64,000 nucleotides of DNA from JAIQFR01 sp041494445 (GTDB lineage: Bacteria; Acidobacteriota; Polarisedimenticolia; Polarisedimenticolales; JAIQFR01), in NCBI GenBank assembly GCA_041494445.1, contig JBGQAU010000002.1:35534-99533 (forward strand), read 5' to 3'. The notes beneath the pieces were generated by a model. It searched no databases. It was not told the origin of the DNA and was given only the letters and a program-made list of their open reading frames with translations. Position numbers and translations under genes: made by a program. Numbering within the stretch: position 1 is the first letter of the stretch; the number at the start of each line of letters is the position of its first letter. Below are positions 54,789 to 64,000 of the stretch, piece by piece.

Positions 54789-54810
54789 ACCCCAAGGTGC
54801 CGCGCGGACG

Positions 54811-57390
54811 ATGGCGCTCGATTTCGAACAGACGCGCAGGAACGCGGAGCGGTTCCTCAAGCAGGGGCGGGTTCAGGCCGCGCTCGAGGAATACCAGCGT
54901 CTCGCGGAGGAGACCCCGCGGGATCTTCCGCTCCTCAACCTGGTGGGCGATCTGCTGAGCCGGGTGGGCCGGCACCGCGACGCGGCCGCCTACTACGAAA
55001 GGATCGCGGAGGAATACGCCCAGAGCGGCTTCTTCCTCAAGGCGATCGCGATCCTGAAGAAGGTCCTGCGGAACGAGCCCGGGCGGGCGGACGTGTTGCT
55101 GCGCGTCGGCGACCTCTACCTGAGGCAGAAGCTCCCCGGCGAGGCGCGGAGTTACCTGCTGCAAGCCGGCGAACGCTTCGTGGCGGCGCGCGCGTTCCCC
55201 CGGGCGTACGAGGTCTATCTCAAGCTCGTCGAGGCGGAGCCCGGCGATCCGCTGCACCGTCTTCGTCTGGCGGAAACGCTGGCCGCCGGCGGCGACGGGG
55301 CCGGCGCAAGCGCGTCCCTCGTCGCGGTGGCGGAGAGCGCCCGGAGCGCCGGTCGGCCCGCCGAGGCGGAGAAGATCTTCCGGAGAGCGCTCGAGCTGGT
55401 CCCGGGGGGAACGGAGGCGCTCGCGGGGTTCGCGCACTGCCTCGCCGCGCAGGGGAAGGCGTCCGAGGCCGCGGCCCTGCTCGGCCGAGCGCTCGAGTCG
55501 CGGCGCGAAGTGGGCCTCGTGGTCGCACTGCTCTCGATCGAGGAACAGGCGGGCCGGGACGACGAGGTGCTCCGCGTCCTGACCGGGCCGTTCGCCGACG
55601 GGATTCCCGACGACGCGTTCGAGCGGGTGGTGCGGTCGTTCGTCGAGCGCCGGAAGAGCGAGGCCGCCTGGTCCGCGCTCGACCCGCTCGTCGCGAGGTG
55701 GACGCACGAGGCGCCCGACCGGTTGGCCCGACTCCTCGACCGGTTGGCCCGGGTCGAGCCCGACGGCCACCTTCCCGCGCTGCAGCGGCTCCACGATCTG
55801 CAGCGAGGGCGCGCGGACGGCATGGGCGTCGCGAGGACGCTCGAGGCCCTGGAGCGCGCGTACCGCGCGCGCTCGATGGACGAGGAAGCCGCGCGTGTCG
55901 TGGAGCGGCTCCGCGAGATCGCTCCGGCTGCCCGCACCGCGCCGCGGCCGGCGGCGACGGGGGAAGCTCGCGATGCGGCGGCAGCAAGGCCGGTCCCGGG
56001 ATCGGGTCCGGCGACCGCCGCGGAGGAGGCCTCGGGCCCGGCGGACGCCGCCACGGCGCCGATTCCGGCCGGGATCGAGACACCTGCGATTCCGCACGGG
56101 CCGGCGGACGACGAGGTCGTCGCCGGGCGCCTCACCCAGGCGGAGATCTTCGAGAAGTACGGCCTGTACGAGCAGGCGATCGAGCAGCTGCGGGAGGTCA
56201 CGAGGCGATTCCCCGGCCTGGCGAGCGCGCAACAGCGGCTGGCGGGGCTGCTTCGCGCGCGAGGTGATGGCCCGGCCCTGCGCGACGCGCTCGTGGGACT
56301 CGCGATCGCGTACCGGGCATCCGGCGAGCACGATCGCGCGCGGGGGATCGCGGACGAGGCGGCGCGCGCGTGGCCGCTCGACCCCGGCACGAGGGCGTTG
56401 CTCGAGCGCCTCTCGCTGCTCGAAATCGAGGGGCGGGCGGCGCCGGAATCCCCGGAGGCGCCGCCGGCGCCGACCGAGAAGGCAACGGTCTCGGCGCCGG
56501 GCGCTTCGGCAGGCGCGCCGGCGCCCGCCGTCCCACGGCGAGCGACGCCGTCGCCCGCGCGTCCGGGCGAGGACGAGATCGTCATCGATCTCGAGGAAGA
56601 GTCGGCCGTCCACCCCGAGGCCGTCCCGGCCCCGGAGTCGGCCGCGCCGACGCCGCCCGCACCGGACGACCTCGAGGAGATCGCGTTCTACCTCGACCAG
56701 GGGATGGTCGAGGACGCGCGGCATCGAATCGTCGTGCTGCGCACCCGTGGGATCGGCGGCGCGGCGCTGGACGCTCTCGAGGCCCGCGCGGCCGTCACCG
56801 CGGCTCCTTCCACCGAGGAGGACGTGCTGGTGGAGACCGTGGACCGGGCCGCGGTCGGGTCGGAAACGATCCTGGACGACGAGGCGCTGGCGTCCCTCTC
56901 GGAGGCGCTGGGAGCGTCCGCCGAGGTGACCGCGACGGCGCCCGTGGTGTTCGAGGAGCAGAGCGTCGAGGCGGTCTTCGAGCTCTTCAAGCAGCACGTG
57001 AATCAGCAAATCGGCCGCGAGGACTACCGGACCCACTACGATCTGGGGATCGCGTACAAGGAGATGAGTCTCCTGGACGACGCCGTGGCGGAGTTCGAGA
57101 CCGCGTCGCGCGCTCCCGAACTCTTCCGCGACGCCTGCAGCATGATCGCGATGTGCTACCGGGAGAAGGGCGAGGTCCGGGAGGCGGCTCGTTGGTACCG
57201 GCAGGCCCTTGACGCCCCCGGCGACGACGAAGAGGCGCTGCGGGGGCTCCGCTTCGATCTCGCCGAGGTGCTCGATCAGTGCGGCGACACGCAGGCCGCC
57301 TTGGATCTCTTCCGCTCCATTGACCGCGAGGATCCGTCCTATCGCGAGGTGGGGCAGAGGATCTCGGAAATCGAGAATCGCGGCCACTGA
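54811..57390 (+). CDS. Large TPR-repeat protein
   Basis: 859 residues, cytosolic (no leader or membrane helix). TPR arrays occur at about 1-200 and 205-360, a further pair near 420-520, and a final array near 720-859, separated by long Ala/Pro/Glu-rich linkers (about 380-430 and 545-640). The last array has DYRTHYDLGIAYKEMSLLDD, a motif common to large TPR scaffold proteins of Acidobacteriota and myxobacteria. Function unknown; probably a scaffold. The ATG at 54811 lies 22 bp after rplS, so it may be read through from the ribosomal operon. Confidence 0.8.
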   Translation: MALDFEQTRRNAERFLKQGRVQAALEEYQRLAEETPRDLPLLNLVGDLLSRVGRHRDAAAYYERIAEEYAQSGFFLKAIAILKKVLRNEPGRADVLLRVGDLYLRQKLPGEARSYLLQAGERFVAARAFPRAYEVYLKLVEAEPGDPLHRLRLAETLAAGGDGAGASASLVAVAESARSAGRPAEAEKIFRRALELVPGGTEALAGFAHCLAAQGKASEAAALLGRALESRREVGLVVALLSIEEQAGRDDEVLRVLTGPFADGIPDDAFERVVRSFVERRKSEAAWSALDPLVARWTHEAPDRLARLLDRLARVEPDGHLPALQRLHDLQRGRADGMGVARTLEALERAYRARSMDEEAARVVERLREIAPAARTAPRPAATGEARDAAAARPVPGSGPATAAEEASGPADAATAPIPAGIETPAIPHGPADDEVVAGRLTQAEIFEKYGLYEQAIEQLREVTRRFPGLASAQQRLAGLLRARGDGPALRDALVGLAIAYRASGEHDRARGIADEAARAWPLDPGTRALLERLSLLEIEGRAAPESPEAPPAPTEKATVSAPGASAGAPAPAVPRRATPSPARPGEDEIVIDLEEESAVHPEAVPAPESAAPTPPAPDDLEEIAFYLDQGMVEDARHRIVVLRTRGIGGAALDALEARAAVTAAPSTEEDVLVETVDRAAVGSETILDDEALASLSEALGASAEVTATAPVVFEEQSVEAVFELFKQHVNQQIGREDYRTHYDLGIAYKEMSLLDDAVAEFETASRAPELFRDACSMIAMCYREKGEVREAARWYRQALDAPGDDEEALRGLRFDLAEVLDQCGDTQAALDLFRSIDREDPSYREVGQRISEIENRGH

Positions 57391-57423
57391 TCCCCTGACC
57401 CGCACGAACTTCCGAGATTCCCG

Positions 57424-57452
57424 TTCCTTTCGCAGGGGCGGGCCCGTATACT
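57424..57452 (+). promoter_or_regulatory. Possible promoter for the NtrC-like gene
   Basis: TATACT (57447-57452) with TTCCTT 17 bp upstream (57424-57429): good -10, poor -35. It lies in the 152-bp gap before the regulator. Confidence 0.4.
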
Positions 57453-57542
57453 CTTCTCCAGAACCCGCCGTGTGCCGGCCGGAGGGACGTCAGGGTCGGA
57501 GCGGCCGGCCGGGAGGCGATCGGGACTCGGGAGGAGGAGGCC

Positions 57543-58955
57543 ATGGAGCGTCCGCTCGCCCTCGTGGTGGACGAAAGCGCCGATGTTCGTGCCCAGGTCC
57601 GGAACGCGCTCGTCGGGAGTGGGGTCGAGGCCCTCGGGGCGGCGACGGACGGCGAAGGCCTCGAGGCGCTGAGGACCCGGCCCGTGCGCGTCCTGCTCCT
57701 GTCGTCCGCTTCGTCGTCCGCCGAGCGCCGCGGCTTTCTGGAGAGGGCGACCCTGCTCCGGCCCTCGATCGTGACGGTCGTGCTCGTCGACCGTCCGTCT
57801 CATGCCGAGGAGTCCGAAGCGTTTCGAATCGGCGCCTTCGATCTGTTGTCGAGGCCGCCGGACCCCGAGCGCCTCCGGCTCGTCGTCGATCGGGCGCTGG
57901 GGCTGCACGATCTGCTCGAGGAACGCCGGCGGCTCGGGAGCCAGGTCGGGAGCCGGGCGGCCTGCCAGCGGATCGTCGGTCGGAGCGACGCGGCGGAGCG
58001 GCTCCGCAAGCGCCTCGACGGTCTGGCGCCGGGGGAGGAGCGCGTCCTCTTCACGGGGGAGGCGGGGAGCGGCAAGAAACTCGCCGCCCGCCTGCTGCAC
58101 GCGAGGTCGCCTGGGCGCGACCGCCCCTTCGCCCAGGTGGATTGCGCGTCGAAGTCCGAGGCGCTCGAGGCGGAGCTGTTCGGCTGGGAGCCGGGGGCGC
58201 TTCGGGACCGCGCGAGCCGGGGGGCCGGCGTCCTGGAAAGCGCGGACGGCGGCACCGTCCTTCTGAACGACGTGGAAGCCCTGCCGCTCGATCTCCAGGA
58301 CCGACTCCTCGCCACGCTCCTCGAAGGGACCGTGGAGCGCGTCGGCGGGAACGAGAGGATACCGTTCCACGCGAGGGTTCTCGCCGCCACGCGGTCCGAC
58401 CTCAAGCGGCTCGCCGCCGAGGATCGCTTTCGCGACGACCTGCGTCGCGCCCTGGCGGCGGAGACCGTCGCTCTCCCGGCGCTGAGGGAGCGGCCGGAGG
58501 ACGTCGGGCTGCTCGCCTGGCACTTCGTCGAGGAGATCCGCTCGATCAACGACCTTCCGCCGATCCGGATCACCCCCGATGCGCTGGAGGCCCTGCGCCG
58601 GAACGCCTGGCCGGGGAACGTCCGGGATCTGCGCGACGCGATCGAGCACGCGGTGGTCCTCGCCGTCGACGGCACGATACGTCCCCGCGACCTCCCGGAG
58701 GCCGTGCGCGTCGCCGCCGAGCCCGGGGACGGGGGAGAGAGCGCCGCGGCTCGGTTTCGGGAGGCGAAACGCCTCGTCGTCGAGTCCTTCGAAAAGCGGT
58801 ACCTCGCGGACCTCCTCGCGCGGCACCGGGGGAACGTGACCGCCGCGGCCCATCACGCGGGCATGCTGCGCTCGGCGCTGCAGCGGCTGCTGAGGAAGTA
58901 CGACCTCCGCTCGTCCGAGTTCCGGGGCTCAGGCGGCGACCGCACCCTCGACTGA
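57543..58955 (+). CDS. Degenerate NtrC-family regulator (receiver / AAA+ / Fis-HTH)
   Basis: 470 residues in the NtrC layout: receiver (1-about 120), AAA+ domain (about 140-385) and Fis-type helix-turn-helix (about 420-460, HRGNVTAAAHHAGMLRSALQ). Key residues are lost: the phospho-acceptor Asp is missing (VRVLLLSSASS), Walker A is GEAGSGKK at 172-179, the sigma-54 contact loop GAFTGA is replaced by GALRDR, and Walker B reads LLNDVEA instead of LFLDEI. Arg-finger-like segments and WPGNVRDLRD remain. It probably binds DNA but is unlikely to be a normal phosphorylation-controlled sigma-54 activator. GGAGGAG precedes the ATG. Confidence 0.85.
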   Translation: MERPLALVVDESADVRAQVRNALVGSGVEALGAATDGEGLEALRTRPVRVLLLSSASSSAERRGFLERATLLRPSIVTVVLVDRPSHAEESEAFRIGAFDLLSRPPDPERLRLVVDRALGLHDLLEERRRLGSQVGSRAACQRIVGRSDAAERLRKRLDGLAPGEERVLFTGEAGSGKKLAARLLHARSPGRDRPFAQVDCASKSEALEAELFGWEPGALRDRASRGAGVLESADGGTVLLNDVEALPLDLQDRLLATLLEGTVERVGGNERIPFHARVLAATRSDLKRLAAEDRFRDDLRRALAAETVALPALRERPEDVGLLAWHFVEEIRSINDLPPIRITPDALEALRRNAWPGNVRDLRDAIEHAVVLAVDGTIRPRDLPEAVRVAAEPGDGGESAAARFREAKRLVVESFEKRYLADLLARHRGNVTAAAHHAGMLRSALQRLLRKYDLRSSEFRGSGGDRTLD

Positions 58956-58965
58956 CGGCGCGGCC

Positions 58966-59784
58966 GTGAGCGTCCCCTTCCGGCTCCTCCTCGACGGAAG
59001 CCTCGACGGCGCGTTCAACATGGCCGTCGACGAGGCGGTGCTGGGTTCCTACGCGGCCTCGCCGTCTCCTCCCGCGCCGACGCTGCGGCTCTACTCGTGG
59101 AGCCCGCCCGCCGTTTCCCTCGGCCGCCGGCAGCCGGCGGCGGGCGCGCACGACGCGGCCTATCTCCGCGCGGAGGGCATCGACCTGGTCCGCCGACCCA
59201 CGGGCGGGCGAGCGGTGCTCCACGAGTACGAGCGGACGTACGCGGTGATCGGGAGCCTGGGGTGCCCTCCCTTCGACGGGGGCGTGCTCGACACGTACCG
59301 GCGCATTTCCGCCGCGCTCGTCGAGGCGCTGCGCCTTCTCGGCGTCGCCGCCGAAGGAGAGGAGCCCGCCCGCGCCGGTCCGAGGGACGTAGGACCGCTC
59401 GGCCCGCCGGTCTGCTTCGACCGCGCCGGTGCGCACGAGATCACCGTCCGCGGCCGGAAGCTGGTCGGGTCCGCCCAGCTCAGGCGCCACGGCGCGTTCC
59501 TCCAGCACGGATCCCTCCTGCTCCGCGCGGATCCGGAACGGCTGTCGAGGGCGATCGGAGTGCCGGCGGACGCCTCGCGGTTCGTGGACCTAAAGGCAGC
59601 GCTCGGGCGCGCTCCGGACGTCTCGGAAATCGACGCGGCGATCGTCGAGGCGTTCGCGCGGACCCTTGGCGGGACGTCCCCGGGCTCGTTGACGCCGGCC
59701 GAGGCCGCGCGCGCCGCATCCCTCAGCGCCTCCAAGTACTCGACCGACGCGTGGAACCTCGAGGGCCGCGAGCCGGCCGGCTGA
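58966..59784 (+). CDS. Lipoate-protein ligase / octanoyltransferase (BPL/LPL fold)
   Basis: 272 residues of the LplA/LipM family, which attaches lipoate or octanoate to the E2 and GcvH domains. NMAVDEAVL, RRPTGGRAVLHEYERTY, a conserved CF near 145 and the catalytic Lys in GRKLVGSAQLRR are present. No C-terminal accessory domain, so LipM- or LipL-type octanoyltransferase is as likely as a true ATP-dependent ligase. GTG start at 58966, 10 bp after the regulator. It converges on the PBP gene across a large inverted repeat. Confidence 0.85.
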   Translation: MSVPFRLLLDGSLDGAFNMAVDEAVLGSYAASPSPPAPTLRLYSWSPPAVSLGRRQPAAGAHDAAYLRAEGIDLVRRPTGGRAVLHEYERTYAVIGSLGCPPFDGGVLDTYRRISAALVEALRLLGVAAEGEEPARAGPRDVGPLGPPVCFDRAGAHEITVRGRKLVGSAQLRRHGAFLQHGSLLLRADPERLSRAIGVPADASRFVDLKAALGRAPDVSEIDAAIVEAFARTLGGTSPGSLTPAEAARAASLSASKYSTDAWNLEGREPAG

Positions 59785-59790
59785 CCGCCC

Positions 59791-59934
59791 GCTGGCACCC
59801 GATGGGATCCTCGCCGGGCCGTCTTTCGGCGCGCCTGCTCTTCCCTTCGCAGGCGCGACGAAAGCCGAGCGAGCCGGCGCGGAGGAATCGCGATCCGGCG
59901 AGCGTGCCCGGCGAGGATCCCATCGGGTGGCAGC
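59791..59934. repeat. Nested inverted repeat (144 bp) between convergent genes
   Basis: Outer arms 59791-59819 and 59906-59934 pair over 29 positions with one mismatch (G59795 opposite G59930). Inside lie two further hairpins: 59823-59838 / 59849-59864 (16 bp, one mismatch, pyrimidine loop 59839-59848) and 59873-59881 / 59889-59899 (9 bp with a 2-nt bulge, 7-nt loop). The whole could fold as a three-way junction in RNA of either strand. It fills nearly all of the gap between the lipoyl ligase gene and the penicillin-binding protein gene. No U-tract follows. It may be a bidirectional terminator, a structured RNA or a palindromic mobile element. Confidence 0.85.
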
Positions 59935-59951
59935 CGCGGAAGTCCCGGCGG

Positions 59952-62522
59952 CTATCGGCGGATCATCACGGCGGAGGCGCGCCTACCGTCCTTGCCGATG
60001 AGGCGCGAGGGGTCGATCTTCCCGCGCGCCTCTTGCGGAATCGCGTCGGTCTCGCGGCCGGCGAGGCGCCGGACCGGGAGCGACACCCTGCCGTCCGCAG
60101 TCTCGGCCTCGAGGCGGCGCCCCCCCGACGAGAGGCGAACGGTGGGCTCGGTCAGGAGCAGGCGGTTGAGGTCGCCGGACGGGATCGCGAGCGCTCCGTC
60201 CTCGTCGAGGGCGTAGCGCTGGAACGGATAGGGCAGCCGCAGTCGCTGGTGCTCCGCCTCGGAGCAGTACGACGTCGGCTCGGTCCCGGCGAGGAAGGCC
60301 TCCGAGATCACCGGCGCGCAGCGCGCCGCGTCGCTCGCCTTGAGGCCCGTCGTCGCGTCGATCGACGCGATGGACACGCCCGGGGGGATCGGGAAGTCCT
60401 CGGCGGCACGCCCCTCGTAGGCCGTCTCCATGAACTTCTTCCAGATGGGCAACGCCGCCTGCGCGCCGGTCACCCGGTTGCCGAGGCTCTTCTTCTCGTC
60501 GAACCCGACCCAGACCCCGACGACGAGGTCCGGCGCGTACCCGATGAACCAGGCGTCCGTGAAGTCGTTCGTGGTGCCGGTCTTGCCGGCGAGCGGCCTC
60601 CCCAGCTCCGCCGCCGCCGCGCCGGTGCCGTCCGTGACGACCCCCTCGAGGAGACGGTTCATGAGGTAGGCGATCTGCGGGCTCACCGCATCGCGGACCG
60701 CGGGCTTGGCGCGCTCCAGCGTGGCGCCTTCGCTCGAGCGGACCTCGTCCACGAGGTGCGGCTCGACGTGGACCCCCTGGTTCGCGAACGCGCCGTAGGC
60801 GCTGGTCAGGTCGAGGAGGCTCACCTCGAACGCGCCGAGCGCGAGCGAAGGATAGGGTTTCATCTCGGTACCGATCCCGAGCCGGCGGGCCATGTCGATC
60901 ACCGGCGCGAAGCCGACCCGGCTCAGGAGCTTCACGGTGGCGATGTTGACGGATTTCTCCAGGGCGTGGCGCAGCGTCAGGGTCCCGTAGTACTTGTCCC
61001 CGTAGTTCTCGGGCTCGTAGGGGACGAACGTCTCGGGGTCGATGAACACCGTCGGCTCGTCGAGGACCGTCTCGGCAGGCGTCATCCCCTGGTCGAGCGC
61101 CGCCGCGTAGACGAACGGCTTGAACGCGGACCCGCACTGCCGCCGGGCCTGGATCGCGCGGTCGAACTCGCTTCGCCGGAAGTCGAAGCCGCCGAGGAGC
61201 GCGCGGACCGCACCGCTCGCGGGATCGAGGGCGACGAGGGCGGCTTCGACGCGCGGGTCCTGCTCCAGGAGGAAGGCGGGGGCGCCGCCTCGCTCGCCGG
61301 GCTCGATGCGCACGCGGACCACGTCCCCGGGCTTCAGAAGAGACGAGGCGTAGGTGCGTCCCGTCCACGCGATCTCGTCGGGCCCGAGCGTTCCGCGATA
61401 CGGGCCGGCCCGCACGCGGGCGTGCGCCTCCGAGACGGACACCACCACCGCGTCGGTGACGTCGCCCGGCTTGACCCCGTCGCGCCAGGACGGCGGGTCC
61501 CACGTCTCGGGCGACTGGCCGGGCGGGACGCGGACCTTGACCCCCCGCCACCCCTGCCGCTTGTCCAGCTCGCGCAGGCCGAGATCCATGGCGGCGTTCG
61601 CCAGGCCCTGGAGTCGCGGGTCGAGCGTCGTCCGCACCTCGAGACCCGACTGGTACAGGTTCTCGTCGCCGAACTTCGCCTGCATGAGCCGCCGGACCTC
61701 TTCGACGAAGTAGGGGGCGAAATCGGCGCTTTCCCGGAGCGTCGAGAGCCGGAGCGGCTCGCGCTGCGCGTCCCTCGCCGTGGCCGGCCGGATGAACCGC
61801 TCCTCCGCCATCCTGTCGAGCACGTGGTTCCGCCGCTTCTGCGCGCGTTCCGGGTGGCGGAACGGGGAGAGACCCTCGGGCCTCTGGACCAACCCCGCGA
61901 GCAGCGCGGCCTCCGGCAGGGTCATCTCCTTGGCGGGCTTGCCGAAGTAGAAGCGCGAGGCCGCCTCGATCCCGTACCGCCCATGCCCCATGTAGACCTG
62001 GTTGCAGTAGAGGCGGAGGATCTCCTGCTTCGTGTAGCGGCGCTCGATCTCGAACGCCAGGAGCATCTCCTGGAACTTGCGGTGGGCCGTCTTCTCGGGC
62101 TTCAGGACGTCGGGGAAGAGGTTCCGCGCGAGCTGCTGCGTCAGCGTGCTCGCGCCCTGCTCGAGGGTCAGGTTCGTCAGGTCGTGCCAGGCCGCGCGGA
62201 GGATCCCCCGGAAGTCGATCCCGCTGTGATGGTAGAAGTTCGAGTCCTCCACCGCGATCAGCGCCTGCTCGAACACCCTGGGGATGTCCTTGTACGGGAC
62301 CAGCGTGCGGCGCTGCTCGCCGAAGCTCGCCAGCGGCGTGCCGTCCCGAGCGAGGACCCTCGTGCTCAGAGGCGGCGCGTAGTTCTCGAGCTTCTTGACG
62401 TCCGGCAGGTCGAACTTGAGACCGTAGCCCAGTGTGACCCCGGTGACGACGGCGGGGACCGTCACCAAGCCGACGAACAGGAGCGGCCAGAGTCGGCGGC
62501 GCGAGGTCGCGTTTCCGGGCAC
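59952..62522 (-). CDS. Class A penicillin-binding protein (PBP1A-type)
   Basis: Bifunctional peptidoglycan polymerase. About 856 residues: one transmembrane helix (about 12-35), glycosyltransferase domain GT51 (about 65-235) with catalytic EDSNFYHHSGID and GASTLTQQLARNLF, an OB-like insertion (about 340-420) and a transpeptidase domain (about 440-720) with SxxK in CGSAFKPF, SVN and KTGTT. The GTG at 62522 is preferred because GGGGGAG is 9 nt upstream; the ATG at 62531 lies directly on that site. Weak promoter-like TTGGCC-N17-TACCCT upstream. Divergent from uvrB. Confidence 0.93.
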   Translation of the reverse strand: MPGNATSRRRLWPLLFVGLVTVPAVVTGVTLGYGLKFDLPDVKKLENYAPPLSTRVLARDGTPLASFGEQRRTLVPYKDIPRVFEQALIAVEDSNFYHHSGIDFRGILRAAWHDLTNLTLEQGASTLTQQLARNLFPDVLKPEKTAHRKFQEMLLAFEIERRYTKQEILRLYCNQVYMGHGRYGIEAASRFYFGKPAKEMTLPEAALLAGLVQRPEGLSPFRHPERAQKRRNHVLDRMAEERFIRPATARDAQREPLRLSTLRESADFAPYFVEEVRRLMQAKFGDENLYQSGLEVRTTLDPRLQGLANAAMDLGLRELDKRQGWRGVKVRVPPGQSPETWDPPSWRDGVKPGDVTDAVVVSVSEAHARVRAGPYRGTLGPDEIAWTGRTYASSLLKPGDVVRVRIEPGERGGAPAFLLEQDPRVEAALVALDPASGAVRALLGGFDFRRSEFDRAIQARRQCGSAFKPFVYAAALDQGMTPAETVLDEPTVFIDPETFVPYEPENYGDKYYGTLTLRHALEKSVNIATVKLLSRVGFAPVIDMARRLGIGTEMKPYPSLALGAFEVSLLDLTSAYGAFANQGVHVEPHLVDEVRSSEGATLERAKPAVRDAVSPQIAYLMNRLLEGVVTDGTGAAAAELGRPLAGKTGTTNDFTDAWFIGYAPDLVVGVWVGFDEKKSLGNRVTGAQAALPIWKKFMETAYEGRAAEDFPIPPGVSIASIDATTGLKASDAARCAPVISEAFLAGTEPTSYCSEAEHQRLRLPYPFQRYALDEDGALAIPSGDLNRLLLTEPTVRLSSGGRRLEAETADGRVSLPVRRLAGRETDAIPQEARGKIDPSRLIGKDGRRASAVMIRR

Positions 62523-62599
62523 GACGATCATCTCCCCCGAGAGGGTAGCAGGAGGGACCGGAACGGCCAACCCGGGAATCCTCGCTGGGGCCACTGCCC

Positions 62600-62628
62600 T
62601 GACGGCGGCGGCGAGTGGAAGGTACAAT
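62600..62628 (+). promoter_or_regulatory. Promoter for uvrB
   Basis: CTGACG (62600-62605), 17-bp spacer, TACAAT (62623-62628); a start near 62635 gives a 15-nt leader to the GTG at 62650. No LexA-type palindrome was recognised beside it. Confidence 0.55.
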
Positions 62629-62649
62629 CGTCGCGGGAGCGGGGCGGCC

Positions 62650-64000
<1,351 letters not shown>

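Overview
The window is a high-GC (about 70 %) Gram-negative chromosome segment, densely packed with chains of genes that overlap by 4 bp (ATGA, GTGA and TTGA junctions). A complete Tol-Pal system, many lipoproteins, multihaem c-type cytochromes, a PilT ATPase and very high Ala/Arg/Gly use point to a diderm such as an Acidobacteriota or former deltaproteobacterial lineage. This taxonomic guess is inference; there is no rRNA or tRNA gene here to settle it.

Layout. 1-13 kb is respiratory: a 5'-complete multihaem cytochrome leaving the left edge, an RtcB RNA ligase, a small tetrahaem cytochrome, a lone receiver, a CBS-pair protein and a malic enzyme/phosphotransacetylase fusion. Then comes a five-gene plus-strand operon: a 19-haem cytochrome fused to a membrane cytochrome b, an 11-haem cytochrome, a separate cytochrome b, a membrane-anchored rhodanese and a MauE-like protein. 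12.9-18.2 kb (minus strand) holds rpsT and tolQ-tolR-tolA-tolB-pal-cpoB. 18.3-23.4 kb has recN-coaD-larA, then nfeD followed by what looks like the last 30 or so codons of a lost slipin gene. 23.4-26.3 kb has a diguanylate cyclase, a SPOR protein and prfB with its programmed frameshift. 26.3-32.7 kb is the heat-shock operon hrcA-grpE-dnaK-dnaJ with prmA and rsmE. 32.8-39 kb has ilvE, pilT, recX, alaS and a lytic transglycosylase. 39.2-41.3 kb is an accessory-looking pair: an HTH-TPR regulator overlapping a gene for a secreted protein. 41.4-46.3 kb is a membrane-lipid cluster (pgsA, DUF502, plsC, thpR, plsY, gpsA, PHP phosphatase). 46.4-52.6 kb runs from a TPR lipoprotein through ftsY, ribD-ribE-ribBA and ffh. 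52.6-54.8 kb is the classic rpsP-khpA-rimM-trmD-rplS cluster. 54.8-64 kb has a large TPR protein, a degenerate NtrC-like regulator, a lipoate/octanoyl ligase, a long nested inverted repeat, a class A penicillin-binding protein and the 5' part of uvrB.

How they work together. Most of the window is housekeeping: translation (prfB, alaS, trmD cluster), the protein-targeting GTPases FtsY and Ffh, chaperones, envelope energisation (Tol-Pal) and membrane-lipid and riboflavin synthesis. The distinctive part is the cytochrome region: 43 haem-binding motifs in four proteins within 11 kb, two of them tied to di-haem b-type membrane modules. This suggests quinol-linked electron transfer across the inner membrane to periplasmic or outer acceptors. 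The best candidates for something undescribed are that cytochrome operon, the HTH-TPR/secreted-protein pair, the nested inverted repeat at 59791-59934, the slipin remnant, and the bEBP-like protein that has lost its key motifs.
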